Of a stretch of 64,000 bases of DNA, positions 45,261 to 53,564 are shown one piece after another. The translations under genes were made by a program, and so were the position numbers. Origin of the DNA: Methylocystis rosea (GTDB taxonomy: Bacteria > Pseudomonadota > Alphaproteobacteria > Rhizobiales > Beijerinckiaceae); contig NZ_CP034086.1 in NCBI RefSeq assembly GCF_003855495.1, positions 2,517,501 to 2,581,500 of the forward strand, in the 5' to 3' direction. How positions within the stretch are numbered: the stretch's first letter is position 1; each line of letters opens with the position of its first letter. The notes beneath the pieces are model-generated. The model was not told where the DNA came from. It worked only from the letters and a program-made list of their open reading frames with translations, and ran no database searches.

Positions 45261-46613
45261 ATGACCTCTCCGATCGTTCGTTTCGCGCCTTCGCCGACCG
45301 GCCGCATTCACATCGGCAATGCGCGCGTCGCGCTATTCAATTTTCTGTTCGCCGCCGCCAACCTTGGACGATTCGCGCTACGGTTCGATGACACTGATTT
45401 TGCTAGATCCAGCGAGGAATTCGCGCGTGGAATCGAGATTGATCTCGCCTGGCTGGGCGTCGTTCCACATGAGGTTTTCCGCCAGTCGGAGCGCGTCGCG
45501 CTCTATGAGGACGCCGCCGATCGCTTGCGGCGATCCGGCCGCCTCTACCCTTGCTATGAAACCCAGGAAGAGTTGGACAAGCGCCGCAAAATGCAGCAGG
45601 CGCGCGGGCTGCCGCCAGTTTACGATCGCGCGGCGCTGCGCCTCTCCGCATCTGATCGCGCCGCGCTCGAAGCCGAAGGCCGACAGCCGCACTGGCGATT
45701 CATGCTCGAGCCGGGCGTCGCCGAATGGAATGATCTGGTGCGCGGTCCGGCGCATATCGACTGTTCGGCGCTGTCGGACCCGGTTCTGATCCGCGAGGAC
45801 GGCAGTTTTCTTTACACGCTGCCCTCGGTCGTCGACGACATCGACATGGGGATCACCCATGTTATTCGCGGCGAAGACCACGTCACCAATACGGCCGTGC
45901 AGTTGCAGCTCATGCGAGCGCTCGCGCCGCATGCGCCGACGCCGATTTTCGCACATCACAATCTTCTCATCGGCGCGGGCGGCGAGGCTCTGTCGAAGCG
46001 AACCGGATCGCTCTCCATCGCCTCGCTGCGCGAAGACGGCTATGAGCCCCTCGCCGTCGCCGCGCTGGCGACGCTGACCGGCTCCTCCGACAATGTCCAC
46101 GCCGTGCGCTCGCTCGGCGAACTCGCACAGAGGTTCAATCTGTCGCATGTCTCGCGCAATCCGGCGCGTTTCGACCCCGCCGATCTTGAAACTCTGACGC
46201 ATCGCACTCTCGCGCTTTACGAATATGATGACGTGCGCGAGCGGCTCGAAGCCCTGACGATCGTCGGCCGCAAGGCGGAGCCTCTATGGCGCGCGGCGCG
46301 CGGCAATCTTGCGCGTTTCGACGATATTCTGACATGGTGGCGCGTCGTGGACGCCGAGATCGAACCGATCCGCGAGGACGAGTCATTCCTAAAAGACGCG
46401 GCGCAGCTTTTGCCGCCGGAGCCTTGGGACGAGACCACATGGGCGGCCTGGACGAGCGACATCAAGACGGCGACCGGCAGGAAGGGCAAGGCGCTTTTTC
46501 ATCCGCTGCGGCTAGCGCTGACCGGCGCCGAGAGCGGGCCGGAGCTCGCCGCGCTGCTGCCGCTCATCGGCCACGCCAAGGCGCTCACGCGGCTCGTGGG
46601 CGCCGGCGCATGA
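45261..46613 (+). CDS. gltX: glutamate-tRNA ligase
   Basis: Class I aminoacyl-tRNA synthetase charging tRNA-Glu (and possibly tRNA-Gln). The 450-residue protein has the HIGH-type motif RFAPSPTGRIHIGNARVA at residues 6-23 and the KMSKS-type motif EALSKRTGSLS near residue 245. Alphaproteobacteria often carry two GltX copies with split duties; which this is cannot be read here. The annotation is firm, but the upstream ribosome site is weak. Confidence 0.95.
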   Translation: MTSPIVRFAPSPTGRIHIGNARVALFNFLFAAANLGRFALRFDDTDFARSSEEFARGIEIDLAWLGVVPHEVFRQSERVALYEDAADRLRRSGRLYPCYETQEELDKRRKMQQARGLPPVYDRAALRLSASDRAALEAEGRQPHWRFMLEPGVAEWNDLVRGPAHIDCSALSDPVLIREDGSFLYTLPSVVDDIDMGITHVIRGEDHVTNTAVQLQLMRALAPHAPTPIFAHHNLLIGAGGEALSKRTGSLSIASLREDGYEPLAVAALATLTGSSDNVHAVRSLGELAQRFNLSHVSRNPARFDPADLETLTHRTLALYEYDDVRERLEALTIVGRKAEPLWRAARGNLARFDDILTWWRVVDAEIEPIREDESFLKDAAQLLPPEPWDETTWAAWTSDIKTATGRKGKALFHPLRLALTGAESGPELAALLPLIGHAKALTRLVGAGA

Positions 46614-46626
46614 GAGCGAAGCGCTA

Positions 46627-47019
46627 GTGTCCTATCTCGCCAGCATCCACGAGATCATCAACTTCGCCGGTCTGGCGCTCGACGTCGTCGGCGTGCTGAT
46701 CATCGTCATTGGCGCGGTCCTGTCGACGCTCGCTTTTCTGACGCCCTGGAGGGCGCATCCCCTCACCTATCGCGGCTACCGAAAGAATGTCGGCCGCTCG
46801 ATCCTGCTCGGGTTAGAGTTCCTCGTCGGCGGCGACATCATCCGGACCGTCTCCGTCGAACATCCAAGCCTCGAAAACGTCTTCGTGCTCGGCCTGATCG
46901 TGATGATCCGCACGGGGATGAGCTTTACGATGGAGGCGGAGCTTGAAGGCCGCTGGCCTTGGCAGGGCCGAAGCCTGGAGACGGCGGCGCCAAGCGAAGA
47001 CGAATCGGCGCCGTCATAG
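46627..47019 (+). CDS. DUF1622 membrane protein
   Basis: 130 residues with three hydrophobic helices (about 12-38, 55-75, 85-100). The order INFAGLALDVVGVLIIVIGA then LGLEFLVGGDIIRTV then LIVMIRTGMSFTMEAELEGR is characteristic of DUF1622. The function is unknown. It begins with a GTG 13 bases after the gltX stop and is probably co-transcribed with it. The C-terminal tail is acidic and cytoplasmic in orientation by the positive-inside rule. Confidence 0.78.
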   Translation: MSYLASIHEIINFAGLALDVVGVLIIVIGAVLSTLAFLTPWRAHPLTYRGYRKNVGRSILLGLEFLVGGDIIRTVSVEHPSLENVFVLGLIVMIRTGMSFTMEAELEGRWPWQGRSLETAAPSEDESAPS

Positions 47020-47037
47020 GATTAAGTCGAGCGTTGC

Positions 47038-47613
47038 TCACGCCGGCAGCACCGAAACGCCGAACAGCCAGGGATGCAGATAGAGCACGATGAGGAACAG
47101 CGCCGTTCCGACGCCCAGCGCGATCGCGTCGCCGCGCGTGAACTGCGAAATCCGCGGCGCGCCCCCGTCCCCGCGCTTCTTCACCGCGATGCGGTCGAAG
47201 ACGCCCCAGGCGAGAAAAGACCCGAACAGGATCATGCCGCCGAGATCGCCGTTGACGAGCAGATGCGCAAGCGCCCAGCTCTTTATCGCGACGAGCGTCG
47301 GATGGCGCAGCGCGCCGCGAATGCGGCCCGGCGGCGCGCGACGGCTCGCGATCGCGACGAAGGCGAACCAGACGAGCGGCATGGCGAGATGGCGTCCCCA
47401 TGACGGCGGCGTCCAGACATAGATCAGGCCCTCCGCGCGATACCGAATGAAGCCATAGACGATCAGCCCGAGACCGATGGCGGCGACGATCCCGTAGGCG
47501 GCCTTATAGGTTTGAAGGCCGTAGCGTTCGATCAGACTGGCGCGCGTCTCGCGAAACGCCGTAAGCGTATGGACCCCGAGAAAAATCACGATTCCGAGAA
47601 TGAGAATAAGCAT
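47038..47613 (-). CDS. NnrU family membrane protein
   Basis: 191 residues with six likely membrane helices. FLGVHTLTAFRETRASLIERYG near residue 12, VWFAFVAIASRRAPPGRIRGALRHP with RHP near residue 106, and LAHLLVNGDLGGMILFGSFL with the conserved LAHLxxNGD are NnrU signatures (each written in parts: RGALRHPTLV, LAHLLVNGDLGG). NnrU is associated with nitric oxide reductase and denitrification clusters, but many bacteria carry isolated copies. Only the pseudoazurin at 4.4 kb in this window could relate to that theme. Confidence 0.85.
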   Translation of the reverse strand: MLILILGIVIFLGVHTLTAFRETRASLIERYGLQTYKAAYGIVAAIGLGLIVYGFIRYRAEGLIYVWTPPSWGRHLAMPLVWFAFVAIASRRAPPGRIRGALRHPTLVAIKSWALAHLLVNGDLGGMILFGSFLAWGVFDRIAVKKRGDGGAPRISQFTRGDAIALGVGTALFLIVLYLHPWLFGVSVLPA

Positions 47614-47643
47614 GGGTTCTCCAGCTCTTGCATCGATTGGCTT

Positions 47644-47991
47644 CTAAAAACACCGCACCTGCGCCTCGGCCTGGGCGCGGCGCAATTCCTGGAGCGCATC
47701 GCGCGCCGCATCTGTATTGCGCATCAGCGCGCCGACCTGCCCCGCCTGCTGATTGACGCTCGCGACGGTCTCGGCCGTGACATACCGCTCATAAGGCAGA
47801 ATGGTCGCGATGACGTCTATGGAGCAAGAGCACTGTTCCAAGGAGAGGCGCGTATCGCCGTTCGCCTTCATGCAGCCGAAGACGTAATCGGCGCGCGCGG
47901 CGGTCGGATAGTCGTTGAGATCCGCCGCCCGCGCCCAAGCACCCGGAAGCGGAAGCAGCGCGACAATGAGGAATTTCGACACCGGGCGCAT
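47644..47991 (-). CDS. exported Cys-containing protein of unknown function
   Basis: 115 residues with a signal peptide (cleavage near ARA-ADL). The mature part has DYVFGCMKANGDTRLSLEQC with four cysteines overall: FGCM, EQCSC and the C-terminal VRCF. The dense pair in QCSCSIDVIA resembles a redox or metal site. AGGAA lies about 9 bases before the ATG. It is co-directional with the NnrU gene (30 bases downstream), so the two may be co-transcribed. I do not recognise the family. Confidence 0.72.
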   Translation of the reverse strand: MRPVSKFLIVALLPLPGAWARAADLNDYPTAARADYVFGCMKANGDTRLSLEQCSCSIDVIATILPYERYVTAETVASVNQQAGQVGALMRNTDAARDALQELRRAQAEAQVRCF

Positions 47992-48584
47992 CTTTTTCGT
48001 TCCTGCCGGGTTCTTTCCTGTCCTGGGACAGCCTATCGCACGCGCGTGGGCGACGCACCGAACCGCTATTCGACGAAGGGATGACGCGCAAGCTGAGTTT
48101 CAGGGCAGCGTCATCCAACCTTGAAGCATGTCGAAGCCACTCAGCGTCATTTGCTTGCTGATGACGGCGGCGCTCGCCTGCGCGCCGCTGGCTTTCTCGC
48201 TCTCGTGCTTTTCGTTCGGGGAAAGGATGACCAGAGCCGATCACATGCAATCTTGTGATCAACAAGGAATCGCTCACAATTAAAATGTTGATCGCGTTGT
48301 AATCGAAAAAGTCCGTCAACTTTTCCACACCTGCCATGTGCGGCGCAGCGTCATGCGGCCGTCAATTTGGACGCGCATAGACTGCGCCGAGCCTTTCCGA
48401 GCGTGCTGCGTATTAAGGAAGGCTCAAACGCCGGGCCGGAGGTACGTCCGGCGTTTTTTATTTTAGGGAGCCCCTCGGAACGGCCTGATTTCAAAAAACT
48501 ATGCAATTTTGAAGACTTAACCTTATTCTGCCTCTTGCCGAAGCCGCGCTGTCTTGCCATCATCGCGGCCGGTTGGGGGCTGCC
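47992..48584. other. 593-base intergenic region with stacked inverted repeats and an orphan terminator
   Basis: No convincing protein gene is seen. GATCACA-N8-TGTGATC (48239-48260) and GATCAACA-N21-TGTTGATC (48257-48293) overlap at GATC, giving two nested palindromes that could be operator sites or a folded RNA. Further down, a hairpin plus an intrinsic terminator (48389-48459) lie with no gene before them on that strand. The stretch around 48240-48310 and 48470-48540 is AT-richer than the flanks. Confidence 0.5.
48381..48460 (+). ncRNA. candidate small RNA ending in an intrinsic terminator
   Basis: Hairpin 1 pairs GAGCCTTTCC (48389-48398) with GGAAGGCTC (48417-48425), one base bulged. Hairpin 2 pairs AAACGCCGG (48426-48434) with CCGGCG plus the first Ts (48448-48456) and is followed by TTTTTTATTTT. 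The poly-U side fixes the plus orientation. No plus-strand gene precedes it, so it may end an unannotated RNA or a leader attenuating the regulator gene at 48585. The 5' end and promoter are not defined. Confidence 0.4.
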
Positions 48585-49898
48585 ATGGGCGAATTGGTTA
48601 AGCGATTTTCAGGATTTAGTTACAGCGCGCAGGGCGGACTGCAGCGCGACGGCAAGCGCATTCATCTGGGTCCGCAGGCGCGTCAACTCCTTGAAATGCT
48701 TCTGGAGTCGCCTGGCGTCCTGCTCACCAAGGCCGAAATCGCCGCGCGCCTGTGGCCGGATCGCGCCGCTTCCGACGATTCGATCGACCGCTGCGCCTAT
48801 CTTTTGCGGAAGCCGCTGCGCGAGGCCGGCGGCGAGGAGCTGATCGCCACCGCCTACGGCCGCGGGCTGTTGCTCCGCGGAACGGTCGAAACCATCGACG
48901 AGGGCGCGGCGCAAACGCTCCGTCTCGCGCCGCTGAGCGAGCCGCATATTCTCGATCTCTGGCAGACCGCCTATGAGCTTGCCGGCGACCGCACGCGAGA
49001 GGGCTTCGCCCGCGCGCAGGAAGCGATTGCATCCGCCGCCCAGATCGACCCCGGCAACCCCGCGGTCTGGTCGCTCGCCGCCGACATCGCCGCGGGCCGA
49101 GTCGTGCGAGGGTTTCTTCGTCCCGCCCAGGCGGCGGCGATGATCGAGGACTTCGCCGGCCGGGCGCTCGGCGTCCTGCGCGATCATACGCCGGCGCTGG
49201 CCGTTCTCGGCTGGGCCCGCGGCGCGCTGAGGGGCAAGCTTTCCGAGGGCCTCGCGCTCCTCGATCAGGCGGTCGCCGATGACCCGCTTTACGGCAAGGC
49301 GCGCGCCTACCGCAGCTGGCTGCTCGCGGCGGCCGATCGTCTCGACGAGGGTCTCGCCGATTGCGAAGAGGGACTCGTCAACTCGCCGCACGATCAGGCG
49401 TTGCTGTCGTTGCGCGCATGGCTCCTTCTCTGCGCCGGCGACCTCGAGCGGGCGCGACGCTATGCGCGCGACGGACTCGATGTAAGGCCCGACGCGGCGA
49501 CTCTGCATCTCGTGATGTCCATCGCCTATAGCCTTCAGGGCGTTCACGAACAGGCGGTGAGCACGGCGCGCCGCGCCGTCGCCTCGAGCCCAGACGATCC
49601 CTTCCAATTGACCGTGCTCGCCTATGCGCTCGCCCGCGCCGGCCGCGCCGAGGAAGTGCAGGCGCTCATCGGCAAGCTCGTCGAAGACGCCGAGCTCTAT
49701 GCGCCGCCCTGCTTTCTCGGCGCGGCGTTTTTCGCTCTGGGAAAGCGCGCCGAGGCGCTCGAAGCGATTCGGCGCGGCCTTTCCGAAGGCTGTCCCTGGA
49801 GCTCCTTCGCACGCGTCGATCCGCGCTTCGTCGCCTTGCGTGGCGCGTTCGACGGATTTGGCCGCCCGCTGCAGGCCGAGGCGCGCCCCGCCGGTTGA
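48585..49898 (+). CDS. OmpR-type winged-helix regulator fused to TPR repeats
   Basis: 437 residues. Residues about 10-95 form a trans_reg_C winged helix: GLQRDGKRIHLGPQARQLLE, LTKAEIAARLWPDRAASDDS, then RCAYLLRKPLREAGGEELIA and TAYGRGLLL for the wing. There is no receiver domain. The rest is TPR-like: AAQIDPGNPAVWSLAADIAAG, GLALLDQAVADDPLYGKA, GLVNSPHDQALLSLRAWLL, ARDGLDVRPDAATLHLVMS and others. Such HilA/CadC-like architectures sense protein or small-molecule ligands through the TPR part. The ATG at 48585 has GGGGG upstream. Mce follows after 55 bases. Confidence 0.8.
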   Translation: MGELVKRFSGFSYSAQGGLQRDGKRIHLGPQARQLLEMLLESPGVLLTKAEIAARLWPDRAASDDSIDRCAYLLRKPLREAGGEELIATAYGRGLLLRGTVETIDEGAAQTLRLAPLSEPHILDLWQTAYELAGDRTREGFARAQEAIASAAQIDPGNPAVWSLAADIAAGRVVRGFLRPAQAAAMIEDFAGRALGVLRDHTPALAVLGWARGALRGKLSEGLALLDQAVADDPLYGKARAYRSWLLAAADRLDEGLADCEEGLVNSPHDQALLSLRAWLLLCAGDLERARRYARDGLDVRPDAATLHLVMSIAYSLQGVHEQAVSTARRAVASSPDDPFQLTVLAYALARAGRAEEVQALIGKLVEDAELYAPPCFLGAAFFALGKRAEALEAIRRGLSEGCPWSSFARVDPRFVALRGAFDGFGRPLQAEARPAG

Positions 49899-49953
49899 AA
49901 TTGCCCGCCTCAGCGCTTATTGGCGCTGCACAGCATTCTTCCGGAAGGTGACA

Positions 49954-50358
49954 ATGATCGGCCGTCTGAACCATGTCGCTATCGCTGTCGATAGCGTCGA
50001 AAAGGCTTCCGCCGTCTATCGCGACGCCCTCGGGGCGAAGGTCTCGGCGCCAGAACGCGTCGCTGAGCACGGCGTGACGGTCGTTTTCGTCGAATTGCCG
50101 AACACCAAGATCGAGCTGCTCGAGCCTTACGGCGAAAACTCGCCGATCGCCGGCTTCGTCGCGAAAAATCCAGCGGGCGGCATCCACCACATCTGCTACG
50201 AGGTCGAAGACATCATCGCGGCGCGCGAGCAGCTTAAGGCCTCGGGCGCGCGCGTGTTGGGCGATGGAGAGCCGAGGATCGGCGCGCATGGCAAGCCCGT
50301 GCTGTTTCTGCATCCCAAGGACTTCTGCGGCGCCTTGATCGAACTCGAGCAGGCTTAG
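49954..50358 (+). CDS. mce: methylmalonyl-CoA epimerase
   Basis: Interconverts (R)- and (S)-methylmalonyl-CoA. The 134-residue vicinal-oxygen-chelate protein has metal ligands in RLNHVAIAV (His7), GIHHICYEV near residue 75 and the C-terminal LIELEQ. GEPRIGAHGKPVLFLHPKDF is typical of Mce rather than glyoxalase I. In serine-cycle bacteria without isocitrate lyase, Mce serves the ethylmalonyl-CoA pathway that regenerates glyoxylate from acetyl-CoA, so it supports the operon at 13-25 kb. GGAAGG precedes the ATG. Confidence 0.92.
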   Translation: MIGRLNHVAIAVDSVEKASAVYRDALGAKVSAPERVAEHGVTVVFVELPNTKIELLEPYGENSPIAGFVAKNPAGGIHHICYEVEDIIAAREQLKASGARVLGDGEPRIGAHGKPVLFLHPKDFCGALIELEQA

Positions 50359-50362
50359 GCGC

Positions 50363-50599
50363 ATGCCCTTTTCCCTGCCGCTGGCGGCGGCGATCTACCT
50401 GACGATCTGGTGGATCGTGCTGTTCGCCGTGCTGCCGCTCGGCATTCGCTCTTCCGAAGAGGCCGAAGAAGATCTTCCCGAGGGCGCCGACCCCGGCGCT
50501 CCCGCCTCGCCAGATCTTTTAAAAAAAGCGGGGATCACGACAGTGGTCTCGGCCGTCCTCTTCGGCCTGCTGGCGCTTTTCGCCAAGGTGACGGCGTGA
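50363..50599 (+). CDS. DUF1467 membrane protein
   Basis: 78 residues, two membrane helices (about 7-27 and 58-76) separated by an acidic loop (SSEEAEEDLPEGADPG). AIYLTIWWIVLFAVLPLGIR at the N-terminus is the DUF1467 signature, and the family is often encoded directly after mce in alphaproteobacteria, as here (4-base gap). The function is unknown; co-transcription with mce is likely. Confidence 0.82.
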   Translation: MPFSLPLAAAIYLTIWWIVLFAVLPLGIRSSEEAEEDLPEGADPGAPASPDLLKKAGITTVVSAVLFGLLALFAKVTA

Positions 50600-50740
50600 C
50601 AGGGGCGCTGGCCCTCCGGGGGTTGACCGGCCCGCCGCCCGCCGGTAGTTGATCGCCAAGCGCGGGACAGACGACCCGCACGGCCGAACGGACCGACCCG
50701 CTCAGTCGACTTCGGCGGCGCCGCCCGCCGCCTCTGGAGC

Positions 50741-50816
50741 GAGCGCGTAGCTCAGTCGGTAGAGCACCTGACTTTTAATCAGGGGGTCCTGGGTTCGAGC
50801 CCCAGCGCGCTCACCA
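50741..50816 (+). tRNA. tRNA-Lys (anticodon TTT)
   Basis: 76-base gene with encoded CCA. The acceptor stem is GAGCGCG/CGCGCTC, the D-arm contains GCTCAGTCGGTAGAGC, the anticodon stem CCTGA/TCAGG encloses CTTTTAA with anticodon TTT, and the T-arm is CTGGGTTCGAGCCCCAG. The structure is complete without mismatches. Confidence 0.97.
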
Positions 50817-50877
50817 ACATCATCAATTGGTCAAGGCGCCGGCATCGCCATCAGATTGAGAATTTCGAGGGCCGAAT

Positions 50878-51294
50878 ATGGACGAATGGGTCGCGCATAT
50901 CGCGGCGTCAGTCGGCATCGCGCCCGCGGTCGCGAGACTCGCCGTCGGTCACGTTTTTGGCTTCCTCCAGAAGCGCCATCCGAATGGCCCCGCCGACGAG
51001 CTGATCGAGAAAATCCCGGGCGCTGAAGCCGCGATAAGAGACGCTGCGGCGGCGCCGCGGCGGGGTCTGCTCGGCGGCGTGCTCGGAGGGGTCGGCGGCC
51101 TGGTGGGCGGCGCGAAGGGCGACGTCCTTGCGCTGACGGCTCGATTGACGAGCCTGGGTCTCTCTCCCGACCAGCTTCAGAAGCTGGCCAGAGAGATCTT
51201 CGGCGGCGCGGAGCAGGTTATCGGCAGAGAGAAGCTCCGCAGCATGACTGATTCGATTCCTGGCCTATCGCAATTTCTCTGGCCGAAGTCGTGA
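50878..51294 (+). CDS. DUF2780/DUF937-like small protein, unknown function
   Basis: 138 residues, no signal peptide or membrane helix. The N-terminal helix region (VAHIAASVGIAPAVARLAVG, then HVFGFLQKRHP) and a Gly-rich middle (GGVLGGVGGLVGGAKGD) are followed by LTSLGLSPDQLQKLAREIFG. The layout, a helix pair then a Gly-rich linker and LGLSxxQ, resembles DUF2780/DUF937 proteins, but this is a weak match by eye. A leader of 60 bases separates it from the tRNA gene. Confidence 0.65.
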   Translation: MDEWVAHIAASVGIAPAVARLAVGHVFGFLQKRHPNGPADELIEKIPGAEAAIRDAAAAPRRGLLGGVLGGVGGLVGGAKGDVLALTARLTSLGLSPDQLQKLAREIFGGAEQVIGREKLRSMTDSIPGLSQFLWPKS

Positions 51295-51664
51295 TTGGCG
51301 CGTCTCAGGTAAGGAAGAGGCTCGCGGGCGCCGACGCGTTTCACGCCGCGCTTCGACAGGGATCCGCCGAAACAGGAGCGGGCTTGCTCGCCAGCGCGGC
51401 GATCCCAGAGCGCGGACGCGGCGCACGTTGAAGACGCAGAATTGCGGGGTTCAAGGCTTGGCAGCCGGCGCGTGCGCGCGCGACATTTCGACAACTCAGC
51501 GAAGCCTTTGGCGACGTTCAGAGCTGTCGATGCGCTCACCCATCGTCGTCCTGGAAACGTCTTTAGAGACAGCGCGCCATGCCGGACTCGCGCAGGCGAG
51601 ATCGAGCGGCGGTTAAGCAAAATAACTCGCAGGTAAAACTGCGCATCTCGCCGGAACAGGAGCG
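51295..51664. other. intergenic region, no gene recognised
   Basis: 370 bases between the gene ending at 51294 and the small minus-strand gene. Short open frames exist on both strands (for example 51428-51616) but they are Arg/Ser-rich, lack ribosome sites and look like frame noise. No clear repeat or RNA gene is seen. Confidence 0.5.
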
Positions 51665-51919
51665 CTAATTAGCTTTGCTCGAGCGCATTCCGCGCCGGCA
51701 ACTGCGCATCTTGTGAGTCTTGCAGCTTCCGTATCTGTAAGACGGCCGTGGTCTGAATGTCTCATAGCCATCCCCAGGCGGATTTTGCTCCCGCACCATG
51801 TTCTCCAAGACCACGGTCCCGATCGGGCCCATATCTCCTTGAGCCACAAGGGAAGTCGGACTTAGGACCGCCAATGAGACAAACACCGACGAAATCAGGT
51901 TAACCCCGCGACATTTCAT
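51665..51919 (-). CDS. small exported protein, hypothetical
   Basis: 84 residues with an N-terminal hydrophobic segment (ISSVFVSLAVLSPTSLVAQG, cleavage near VAQ-GDM). The mature part reads GPIGTVVLENMVREQNPPGD then a basic, aromatic, Cys-containing tail (YRYGSCKTHKMRSC). The frame is less GC-biased than its neighbours and lies at the edge of the AT-rich region before the curlin-like cluster. No homologue is recognised; the gene itself is plausible but not certain. Confidence 0.45.
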   Translation of the reverse strand: MKCRGVNLISSVFVSLAVLSPTSLVAQGDMGPIGTVVLENMVREQNPPGDGYETFRPRPSYRYGSCKTHKMRSCRRGMRSSKAN

Positions 51920-52332
51920 GCTTTTTCCCCAATTTACCAGGTAGAGCGCTCAGCTTATTAGCTATCATTGTACTTCGATCGAATACAAGAAGGCGTCTTA
52001 CATTCATCTAAAGTTCATAATTCGGAAGCGTTCCATAATTCTCATTTGCACTTCACCAACGACGTTAACCTCTCATCGCCGAGGTTATCCACATAGGGTC
52101 GAATGGCCATGTTTTTTCCAAGATAAACTGCAAATATCGGTGTAACTTCTAGGTTTTAGCCATTCTACATTGCACTGCAAGATGATGTTGCACTTTCGCC
52201 ACAGTTGTTACTAAAAGTGGTTATCGGGTTATTTAGTGGCTGGACGGATCGACCGCTCTTCGCCAACTCTGCGCCACGATGACTGGCGTGCTGGTCGTCT
52301 GATTAGAAAAAATCTCTAGAAGGATCCTCCCC
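51920..52332. other. AT-rich control region upstream of the curlin-like cluster
   Basis: About 410 bases visibly richer in A/T than the rest of the window, with no plausible gene. Notable are TTGCA-C-TGCAA (52170-52180), a second TTGCAC about 17 bases later (52188-52193) and TTGTTAC-type promoter-like steps around 52205-52225. It presumably holds the promoter(s) of the exported-protein genes. AT-rich upstream DNA of this kind is typical of genes controlled by nucleoid proteins or acquired horizontally; which applies is not known. Confidence 0.5.
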
Positions 52333-53160
52333 ATGAAGAAGCTCTCGCTTGTGGCGATCGCCGCCGTGCTCGCTACCCCCGCTTTCGCTGACCCGATCGG
52401 CGCCAACGTCGGCATCAACACCTCCGTCTCGCAGGGCGTGAACGTCGGCAGCGTCACCAACCTCGGCCTTAACAACGTCGGCGTCGTCAACCAGAACGTC
52501 GCCGTCGGCGGCGGCATCGATCTGGCGACCGGCGCGTTCAGCCAGACCTCTGCTGTCTTCAACATGGACACGCACGCCTTCAGCGTCGGCAGCATCGTCG
52601 ACTCGGGCAATGGCGGCGACGGCGGCGACGTCAACGTCGTGGCGATCAACGCCGCGGTGGCGGTGTCTGATACTGAAACGACTCAGGCCGGTCTTGCCGG
52701 CGGCCTCGCGATCCCGGTTGCGCTTTCGGCCAATGGCACGGCGCTGCAGGACGCGTCCGCGACCCCGATCGTTCCGATTAACGTTGGCGTCGGCACCGGC
52801 GACAGCACCACCGCGTCGGCCGCGAGACTCACCACGGTGCAGGCCAATCTCTCGTCCCAGCAGTCGGCCACGGCCGCCAGCGCCACCCAGGACGGCATCG
52901 GCAACGGCATCGACGCTAACGGCGGCAACGGCCAGGCCTTCATGATCACCATCGGCTCCAACAACACCAGCATCGACAACACCTCGGTGTCGCGGATCGA
53001 AGTCGACACCCACATCAATGTCGCCGATCGTGGCGGCGTCGCTGGCGGCCTGCGGATCGATGACTCCTTCAACCCGATCGATATCCAGGACAATGCGATC
53101 GCGCTCGCCGGCGTCGCGGTCACCGCGAACCACAACGCCATCGGCAACGGCGCTCCCTGA
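52333..53160 (+). CDS. exported Gly/Asn-rich protein, long homologue of the 118-residue curlin-like protein
   Basis: 275 residues with a signal peptide (MKKLSLVAIAAVLATPAFA-D). The mature chain is low in charge and rich in Gly, Asn, Ala, Val and Ser, with short beta-like units such as NVGINTSVSQGVNVGSVTN and GLNNVGVVNQNVAVGGG. Residues 41-91 line up without gaps of more than one with the 118-residue protein at 55898: VTNLGLNN/VTQIGVNN, NVAVGG/NGSVGG and AFSVGSIVDS/AFAIGSIIDS. The C-terminal 180 residues are unique, with IGSNNTSIDNTSVSRIEVD. AGAAGGA precedes the ATG. A surface or fibre protein is likely; the exact family is not recognised. Confidence 0.75.
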   Translation: MKKLSLVAIAAVLATPAFADPIGANVGINTSVSQGVNVGSVTNLGLNNVGVVNQNVAVGGGIDLATGAFSQTSAVFNMDTHAFSVGSIVDSGNGGDGGDVNVVAINAAVAVSDTETTQAGLAGGLAIPVALSANGTALQDASATPIVPINVGVGTGDSTTASAARLTTVQANLSSQQSATAASATQDGIGNGIDANGGNGQAFMITIGSNNTSIDNTSVSRIEVDTHINVADRGGVAGGLRIDDSFNPIDIQDNAIALAGVAVTANHNAIGNGAP

Positions 53161-53221
53161 TCTTAGCGAGCCTGGCTAACATCGAGGGCGGCGTGCAGCA
53201 TATGTTCAAAGGATCAGTCCT

Positions 53222-53491
53222 ATGAAGCCAATACTGCAAGCCGCCCTCGTCGTTCTCTTCAGTCTCTCCGCATTCGCGTCGCCCGCCGACGCAGCCAAGA
53301 GCCACAGGCAGAGACGATCTGTAGCGGTCGTGACTGAGGACAGTTCGCCGGCATGTCTCGGCGGCTATTTGGCGCAGACGGAAGCCCAGGATTATCTCAG
53401 AGACGACATCTGGGTCTTGGAGCCGGTTCCGGGCAGCGACAATCGCCCGTATCGCTTCGACTGTCGGCAGCCGGTTTTTTTCAGGCGTTAG
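53222..53491 (+). CDS. small exported two-Cys protein of the curlin-like cluster
   Basis: 89 residues with a signal peptide (MKPILQAALVVLFSLSAFASPADA). The mature part is about 65 residues with two cysteines (SPACLGGYL and FDCRQPVFF), probably disulfide-bonded. AAAGGA sits 8 bases before the ATG. It lies 61 bases after the 275-residue protein gene and 73 bases before the curlin-repeat gene, so it is likely in the same transcript. No family is recognised; a chaperone or accessory role would be a guess. Confidence 0.65.
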   Translation: MKPILQAALVVLFSLSAFASPADAAKSHRQRRSVAVVTEDSSPACLGGYLAQTEAQDYLRDDIWVLEPVPGSDNRPYRFDCRQPVFFRR

Positions 53492-53564
53492 CTCTTAGCG
53501 CTTTGTCTTTGAGAGAGCGCCGCCGCGCGCTTGGTCGTCATTTTTCGAGAGCTGGGAATAGACG

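Noticed and set aside
51428..51636. Overlapping short plus-strand frames
   Set aside because: Arg-rich, no ribosome site, no homology cues; the region is listed as intergenic.
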